DNA of 64,000 bases from Monosiga brevicollis MX1. Lineage: Eukaryota; Opisthokonta; Choanoflagellata; Craspedida; Salpingoecidae. Both the position numbers and the translations under genes were made by a program. Below are positions 57,292-64,000 of the stretch, in pieces. How positions within the stretch are numbered: position 1 is the first letter of the stretch; every line of letters starts with the position of its first letter. The stretch covers positions 358,134 to 422,133 of the forward strand of contig NW_001865072.1 in assembly GCF_000002865.3 (NCBI RefSeq), read 5' to 3'. Under the pieces are notes generated by a model. That model did not search any database, was not told the origin of the DNA, and saw only the letters and a program-made list of their open reading frames with translations.

Positions 57292-59063
57292 ATGGAAGAA
57301 CCTATCGATACTAGTCCAAGGTTTGAGGTTGCCGTTCCTCGCCCGCAGCGCTATCACTCGCACTCACACACGCAGCCAAACACACGTGCACATATCCTTG
57401 CTAAACGACATCGTCTCAAACACACGCCTCACGCACTCTTGCCCTGGAACTTGCTCAATCAAGTGGACCAGATGATGCCTCCGAAGACGCGCCGCGCAGT
57501 GCCCGAACAAAGTCTCGGATCGAGTAAGTGGGTTTTTGCAGTAGCAACCCGCATCTGCTCTATGGCCCTGACTGACAGGTTTCGTGACATCCTCTCGGAC
57601 TGAACTGTCCACGTGCCCCAGTTTGCAGTCGGGTTTTATGAAGCACATCCAACGACACCAGCACAAGCACAACAAGTTGCACCAAGAGTGGGAAGCAGGG
57701 CAGGAGCCAACCAAGGTCGGCCTGCTTGGCGACCATTTGCCACCTTCTTGGCCCCATTAGACCGCTCGCCCTGGCGCTGCAGCGCGTGCGCATGCCCTCA
57801 TCAGGCGGGGCACGTTGTTGGCAGGTCGCAGAACGAGTTCGACGAGCCATTCCAGAACGGCAACGGGTATGGTCAAGTCGTCATGTTGAGTGCATCTGTT
57901 CCTGACATGCAACATGCAACATGCGAAGCCGGGCCAAGCCTCGGAAGCGCGCCCGTACCCTTTCTCATCTTGCTCATGCCTCTGCATTTGTACCTGCCTT
58001 TGTCGATGTTGCTATTTTAATTGGAACAATCAGGGCTCTGGCTATGCTAAACACGCCCCACCTGCTCGCCTCGCCTCGTCCATTCTTGGCAACGCCCTTG
58101 GCCGCCCACCTCGAGCTGCCCGACACGCTGAGAGCCCGGCACCCATCGCACCTTCTGCCCAATCAGTGGCCACTCGTGATGCCGATGGTACGCCACAGCA
58201 GCGCCTTTCCCTCCAAATGTGGACCGTCAAAGGATCTGCGGTCCTGCAGTTGTCCAGAGTTTATCTTGTGAACCCTCATGATATTGTGCTAACATTGCGT
58301 ACCTTGCAGCGCGCAAGGCGGCCTCCCCCAGCCTTGCCCGTCGTTCACCCGCCACATCTCACACCTCAGACCTGGCAGGAGAGGATGATGCCACATCCAT
58401 GGCCTCTGCGTCCTCGCCGCCCCGCAAAACGGCAGCCACCATTACACAACGCCTATCCGAGTCGACATTGAACCCAGCACGGTACATTTCCACCCCCGTG
58501 CCGCCGTGACTTGACACCCTTGGGCTTCTTCGGGTCGTTCTTTGTATTTTGTGTGCGCGTACATGCGTGTGGCTGTACGGAATCTCACCACGTTCACCCG
58601 TCCTGATGGGCCGGCACTGCGCTCTTTGCCATGATTGACTGACCTCAGGCCAGCACGGCGGAAGAAACTGCCCGCCCAGCAGCTGTACCGGCCCGGCGCT
58701 CGTACCCAAGCGTCCAGTAGTCCTGGTCTCAGCAAACCTGATAAACCTTCGATTCATGCGCGCCTCAGTGGTCGCCCAGAGCCCGCCAGCTCTACTCCTG
58801 TGGCAGAAGCACCTTCCTCGATGCCCGATCCAGAGCCTGAAGCTGTACTCCAAGTCCCTGCAGAGGAAGTGCTTATTTGCAATGTACTCCTTGATCTCGA
58901 GAACGGACAAACGGAAACGCTTGCCCTATATCGAGGCGTGCGGCTCTGGCCTTTGTGTTGTTCTTTCGCCCAGGACCACGACCTCAACCCGGACCAAACA
59001 TTGGGTCTTCACACGCGTCTCAAGTTGGAATACGAACAACATGCCGGGGAGCCCGCCATGTGA
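57292..59063 (+). CDS. Unknown protein, disordered with C-terminal folded segment
   Basis: Five exons: 57292-57523, 57579-57715, 58034-58187, 58310-58481, 58649-59063, phases closing to 369 residues. The first exon start is uncertain: the ATG at 57292 lies before a His/Pro/Arg-rich stretch, and an internal MMPPKTRR could be the start. Mostly basic and Ser/Pro/Ala-rich, with a His/Lys helix (KHIQRHQHKHNKLHQEW) near residue 100 and an R/K motif (ARRKKLPAQQLY) in the last exon. The final 70 residues (VLICNVLLDLENGQTETLALYRG...) have a strand-strand-helix pattern like a small ubiquitin-like or PB1-like module, seen at C-termini of some ciliary proteins; unproven. No family assigned. Confidence 0.62.
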
Positions 59064-59626
59064 AGATGAACGCATTTCTTGCCTTTTGTTGGGGACGACC
59101 AACCTTTTGATTTGAGTCATGTCGTTTTTGTTGTTTTTGTTTCGGCCTTCCTGTTCTGCCTATTAATGAGGTGGTATGGTACTTCTTGGGTCAAAGCTAC
59201 GAGGCCGCGCCTCTGGCCATCCAGATGCATTGAGCATGAAGCAAACTCAAGCTTTTTTTTTTTTTTTTTTCCTTTATGAAGCAGATCAGATCCCTGTTCC
59301 GTAAGTCTCAGAGAAGGTCGTGGCGAGTGACTTTTGCTTGACCTTCCACGCAAGGCACCATGACCATGTCCACTCTTTCCCGCACAGAGGCAAGCAAATC
59401 ACAAAGGTGCCATGAAATTGCGTCCAACTACACCTTTGTCGCTTTGCAACCATACCGGCTTCAACTCAAAGCCACAAGAGGAAATTAAAAAGAACATCGA
59501 TGGTAGAGAATGAATAATCGAGTTTTGGAACCAGACGCCTATAGCCACACATGTCAAACCGTGGCTCAACATCACAGAAGAAGAAAACACACATCTCATG
59601 GATCAACTAACATAAACGCTGTATAT
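59064..59626. other. Convergent intergenic spacer
   Basis: Holds 3' ends of the unknown plus-strand gene and MOK. Contains a 20-base T run at about 59252-59271. No gene seen. Confidence 0.6.
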
Positions 59627-61634
59627 TCACTTAAAGGCTTTGCTAAGGGCCGGAAGGGCTGATGCCTGTGGGAGACCCAAAGTCAAGGGTGAGCGCAGGG
59701 CCTCGCCTAGAAAAACGTGGCACTGGAAGCAAGGCGAGCGTTGCAAAGAAGAAGGCTCACCTGTGTTGAGGAAAAGCTGTCGTTCTTGCCGCCGCCAACA
59801 GCTGCCAAGGGTGGAAGCTTGGTGCTATTCGTGCCACCCATGCTAGCAGCTTTGCGGTTAAAGTATGTTTTGCGCCGGCGCTCCGAGCCTGCCGGCTTGG
59901 CTTGAGCAGGGTGACCGCCCAAAATGGTCATGCCACCTGGCGGACCATTGACAGTTCGCCGCGTGCTGACAAACCGGCCCGCAAAGCCATTGCTGCCACG
60001 GCGTTGCTGTTGCGTATCTTCGTCCTTGCGCGCCTTGCGGGTGTGCTTCCGCCCAATGTTCAGCTTGCCCTTGAGCACCGTGACCAGATCGTCTTGGGTG
60101 CCGCCTGCTGCCGTGGACGCGGAATGCTCCACCATTTCTGGGATGGCGCCATCGGCCTTGCTTGACAATCGACGACGCCCTCCATCGATGGATTGCTCGT
60201 GTTGCTGACTCTCCTTGGCACGGCGCTTGTCCGCCTCACGGAGCTGACGGAAGTAGGGATGCTTGAGGGCCTGCCGCGCCGACAGGCGAGCATCGGGATC
60301 ATACTCGAGCAACCCCAGAAGGAGCGAAATGCACTCCTCTGAGGCGTGCGGCATGAGCTTGTCCAAGCCCTTGCCGGCCTTGTCGGGGAATTTCATCTTC
60401 ATGTGCTGCGCGTTCTTGCGGATCTTGGCCATGACATGGCTCGGGGGTGTGCCCATGATGTCGTGGATTTTGTTGATTTGATCAAGCTCATTGGCACCTG
60501 GAAAGAGTGGGTATAGGCTGCAGGAAAAGAAAGAAAAGATGAATGAGACGAGTTCACACCACACACACACACACACACATACACCGCGCCTTCTCTCAAT
60601 GAGCGCGGATGCGAGAGTCACGTACCACATGACTTCAAACATGACACAGCCGACAGACCAGAGATCCATTTTGAAACCATAGTGGCCATTGGTCAGAAGA
60701 CATTCAGGAGCGCGATACCAACGCGTGGAGATGTATTCTGTAAATGGGGGCTTGGAATAAATGCCTCGACATGAGCCAAGGTCGGCCAGTTTGAGCTCTT
60801 CGCCATTGATGAGGACATTTTCTGGCTTGACGTCACGATGAAAGATGCCGTTGCGATGCATATGGTCAAGGGCCTTGAGCAGCTGATACATGTAATTCTT
60901 GACCAGGTCCTCGGGCAGATGATGGCGACGGCCTTTGATGCGTTCATAAATATTCATTTCCATCAACTCAAACACCAGATCCAAGGTCCTTTTGTCCGGG
61001 TCACTGCATTGCCAAGAATCGAGAGGCGAGCGAGGCCAATGGGAGGGTCAGCAAAACCTCGGGGCTATTATCAAGAATGCATTGGCAAGGAACAAGAAGG
61101 AGAAGCGTGCGAGAGGCTAGGGACCGTACTAGATGACTTCGGTCATGTCAATAATGTTGGGGTGCGGGTTCAAACGGCGAAGGGCTTGAATCTCGCGCAA
61201 ATTGTCAATCTTCTCGGCACTGCAAGAAGAAAAAAAGGCAGAACCACAAAAGGGGTGGATTAATCAATTGGGTTGCCAAGCAGGCCCGGAAGAACGCGGC
61301 GGGTGCATCGCGAGGCTTGACTGACCTGTTGAAGTGCCCCTTCATTCGCTTGATGGCAACGGGGACGCTGTCTGAGCGCCGTGTACCCTTGACGACCTCG
61401 GAAAAGGTACCTTCGCCAGCCTTGTTTTTGAGGTCATAGCCTGCGTTGAGGGTGGTGCGCAACACGACAGAGGAGGCGCAAACATGCAATGCTCGGATGA
61501 GTCGATGGGAGAGAGCGTGTGGAAACTGAGGCGTCGATACAGTTTCTCGGCTCGCAGATGCACAGCTTTGAACCAAGCCGTTGTCATTCAACACCGTACG
61601 TACGCGACTCGAGGCTGGCAATGGTGGTTGCCAT
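59627..61634 (-). CDS. MOK: MOK-type cilium-associated protein kinase
   Basis: Six exons: 61634-61604, 61440-61326, 61219-61130, 61003-60626, 60517-59761, 59665-59627. They give 469 residues (human MOK 419). Gly loop AGEGTFSEV, catalytic Lys in VAIKRMK, REIQALRRLNPHPNI helix C, FHRDVKPEN catalytic loop, metal motif ADLGS (Leu replaces the Phe of DFG), activation loop PFTEYISTRWYRAPE with the TEY dual-phosphorylation site, and LFPGANELDQ. The RCK family (MAK, ICK, MOK) controls cilium length and transport. The C-terminal 160 residues are Arg/Gly/Lys-rich and disordered, with a RRKTYFNRK motif. The 10-codon first exon (MATTIASLES) is chosen because its phase matches and a GTACGT donor follows. 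Confidence 0.94.
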
Positions 61635-62999
61635 GTTGTGTGGTCTTGAAGGTAGTGCGTTGAGCGCGTGCACCAATATGCTGATCAAGCAGGGCTTGCT
61701 CGAGCAGAGCGATGCGCGAGGGCGCGCAGCAAAGGCACGCTCGCCCAAGCAGAGGCGAGGTGTTGACGGGCACGACCAAACGAGAGAAAAAAGGGGGGTC
61801 AGGAAGACCCAACCTGAACCAAAGAGCAGCACACGAGCGCCCTGTGCCAAGGGTTCGGTAGCATCCAAGGACAGGAACCTTTGAGTTCCTGTGCCCGTGG
61901 ACAGGTACGCGTGTGTGTACCTGTGTGCCCGTGTGTTTGTGTATACAACTCCCAAGAGCGGGTCAACGCCCGATCAACCAGGAAGAAAGAGGAGGAGGAG
62001 AAGGAGGAGGCCGACCCCAGTCTCGCGCCCCAAAAGTTGTGTCAGACTGAACAAAAGGAATGCATTGACCCGTCAAGACCACTGCCCACTGCCAGTCACG
62101 ACCGCTCAGCCGGTGCAATGTAGACTGGGCTAGACCACGAGTCAGGCACTGCCCCTCAAACCAAAGCAGCACCAGTACCAGTACCAGCACCAGCACCAGC
62201 ACCAGCTCAGGAGGAGAAGAAGGAGAAGGAAGGAGGCAGGGGGCTTTGGTTTTTGAAATGCAACCGTTGATTGTGTGTGTGTCACCTCACAACCAATCTC
62301 CTTCTGTCTCTTTTGTGCTCGTTCTTTGTCGTTAGTGCTCTCTCTCTCTCTTCCTTTCTCTCTCTAAGTCTCTCTCTCTCTCTCTCTTCTTTTTCTTCTC
62401 TCTTTTCTCTCTCTCAAGCTCTCTCAAGCTCTCAATCTCTCGCAGGCTCTCTCCAACTCTCTCTCCCTCAAACTCTGTCTCAGGTATCAGCGCCGGGTGA
62501 CACACATCAAATCATGGCTGCCATTTGCTCACACCGCTCTGCTGTGCTGTCCTGCCTCCTGCTGTTGTTAGGGGACGTTTGACGCGCAGAGACTTAATGT
62601 GTGATGTATGACACACTATACCAGTGCGATCATCACAACAACACCGTGTTTGCTTTGCACAACACGACATCACAGCGCCTGAGGGTAGCCAAGCGGATAA
62701 TTTTGTATTGGTTTGAACATGACTTTTGGTACTTAAAGTTATACGAAAACACAGGCTCTCAAGCAGCAACCGAGCAGCGAGAGAGAGATTGATTTGAGCT
62801 CCCCGCCTCGGGCGGGATATGGCGAAGACCCTTGTTGAGAGCACCAACGTCACGGACGGACGCAAAAGAGACACCGCAACAGCACAAGCTCATTGAAGAC
62901 ACGCTCTACCCACACATGCCTGCCCTCCCCCCTTTCAAGCCATCCATTCCATCACCATCATGAGGGGAAGAGGGCTGAGCTATAAGGCCCTTTCCTTTC
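61635..62999. other. Low-complexity intergenic region
   Basis: Upstream of MOK and downstream of TRAPPC3. Contains a repeated accagt/accagc tract at about 62167-62206, a long CT-rich stretch at about 62338-62480, and AT-richer DNA at 62590-62790. Open frames are short. No RNA gene recognised. Confidence 0.5.
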
Positions 63000-63833
63000 C
63001 TAATCCTCGGGCAGGGGTTCATCGCTTGTCTCCTCAATCAGACGCACACGAATTTCCGTCGTCGGGTCACCTCGTAGAGCATCCTGCGTAAACTTGACTT
63101 CCGACCGAAAGGAAATCTAAACAAAACGACAGCAGGGCTCCGGGGTATCAGCGCAGCGTCGTACGCCGAGCCCAAAGCAATTTTGCATGTCGACCACACA
63201 ACCTCAGAGCAAGCAGGCCAAGGCTCCCCAAACGAGTGACAGATTGTTTACCGTCTCAAGAGCACCGCGAATGACACCGGCCAAAATATTGCTAAACAAG
63301 AGGCCACGATGGTTCTCCGGCACCTCGGTAAAGGTGACTAGCGGGTTGTCCTCCAGGATAAAGTAGCATTCGGTTCGTTCAGGTGACCACTTGGCCAGAT
63401 TGGGCACCACGCCAAGGTATCGGCGAAACCCGTCCTGTCCCCACACCAACGACGTAGCCAAGCGAAGTCGTAATCAGTCAGTCACTCACTCAGGGGAATG
63501 GAGACCTTCAGAAATGCCCACCGCAACCATGCCTGCCGCTCAAGCAAGTCAGGCTCAAGGCATGCAAACGCACGACACTCGAACCTTGGCAATGACGTTG
63601 CATGCTTCTTGGAATGATGCACAGCGATAGTCTTGATTTGTGTGTGAAAAGAAATCATCGACGATCCGCACGCCAATGTTGAATCCCCTGTTCAGTAGAC
63701 ACGCCCGCCCAGAGTGTAGAAAGGTGAGGTGACACTACCACCAATCTCAAATCAAATACCAAGGCACGTACATGCGATCAAGCTGCTGGTTGACGTCCTC
63801 GTCGTCTTCGTAATCCTCAAGCAATTGCGCCAC
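63000..63833 (-). CDS. TRAPPC3: TRAPP subunit TRAPPC3 / Bet3, 3' part
   Basis: Four exons seen: 63833-63772, 63687-63585, 63434-63252, 63116-63000, encoding the last 154 residues. The first exon(s), about 25 residues including the start, lie outside the window. Family marks: DEDVNQQLDRMGFNIGVRIVDDFF, a Cys in DYRCASFQEA at the position of the palmitoylated Cys of Bet3, RRYLGVVPNLAKW, NPLVTFTEVPENHRGLLFSNILAGVIRGALE and a C-terminal TTEIRVRLIEE. Bet3 is a core TRAPP subunit that activates Rab1/Ypt1 at the ER-Golgi step. The C-terminus (EPLPED) is acidic. Confidence 0.93.
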
Positions 63834-64000
63834 CTGTCCGCATAAAGCCAGACCCATCAACTCTCGGTCACAACCCAGACAAGAGAACTCTGCAGGTCTG
63901 CTATGGCCTTCCCGTCACAAGCCGCTCGCACTCGTCCACCCCCCCCCCCCCCCCCCCAAAAAAAAAAAAAAAAAAAATTAAGGGGGAAAAAATCAAAGGG
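63834..64000. other. Window end with homopolymer runs
   Basis: TRAPPC3 intron followed by an 18-base C run then 20 A at about 63940-63977, and a low-complexity end. May be a sequencing or contig-edge artefact. Confidence 0.6.

Noticed and set aside
57717-58033. Exon at 57793-57870 in the unknown plus-strand gene
   Set aside because: Neither possible acceptor gives a phase compatible with the next exon; skipping it closes the frame.

Overview
The window is eukaryotic nuclear DNA. It holds about 20 protein genes in 64 kb on both strands. Almost all are broken by short introns (mostly 60-300 bp, about 6 per gene) with GT/GC...AG ends, and intergenic gaps are small. GC content looks moderate to high, with AT-richer islands between genes. 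The gene set (axonemal-dynein assembly factor WDR92, MOK kinase, GAS41, Rpt6, SUMO E1, a SNX5/6-type sorting nexin) together with TNFR/EGF/LRR-type receptors, one with a tyrosine-rich tail, suggests a flagellated unicellular relative of animals. A choanoflagellate such as Monosiga fits gene density and intron number, but this is inference, not a species identification.

Layout: 1.1-5.6 kb (+) long coiled-coil membrane protein; 5.7-7.4 kb (-) mercaptopyruvate sulfurtransferase; 7.4-10.4 kb apparently non-coding; 10.5-12.2 kb (+) low-complexity protein; 12.8-14.2 kb (+) YEATS4/GAS41; 14.4-16.1 kb (-) unknown Ser-rich protein; 17.0-18.8 kb (-) type II membrane glycosyltransferase candidate; 19.5-22.3 kb (-) proteasome ATPase Rpt6, divergent from 22.9-25.3 kb (+) SUMO E1 subunit SAE1; 25.7-27.8 kb (-) SNX5/6-like; 29.5-32.4 kb (+) exonuclease 1; 32.6-34.4 kb (-) WDR92; 35.3-36.1 kb (-) Rab-like GTPase without prenylation site; a 302-base assembly gap at 36369-36670; 37.4-38.9 kb (+) second Rab-like GTPase with a CaaL end; 39.3-45.0 kb (+) Hrq1-type helicase; 45.1-47.8 kb (-) TNFR-like/LRR receptor, head-to-head with 48.7-53.6 kb (+) EGF receptor with tyrosine-rich tail; 54.0-56.4 kb (-) TMEM175-like channel; a 16-bp minisatellite at 56.6-56.9 kb; 57.3-59.1 kb (+) unknown; 59.6-61.6 kb (-) MOK kinase; 63.0-63.8 kb (-) the 3' part of TRAPPC3, running off the window.

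Most genes are housekeeping: proteolysis and SUMO conjugation (Rpt6, SAE1), DNA repair (EXO1, Hrq1), chromatin (GAS41), trafficking (SNX, Rabs, TRAPPC3) and cilium (WDR92, MOK). The least ordinary part is the receptor pair at 45-53.6 kb. All exon models were made by eye from reading frame, splice signals and family resemblance. Where family alignment exists the phases close exactly; start codons and a few junctions remain uncertain and are flagged.
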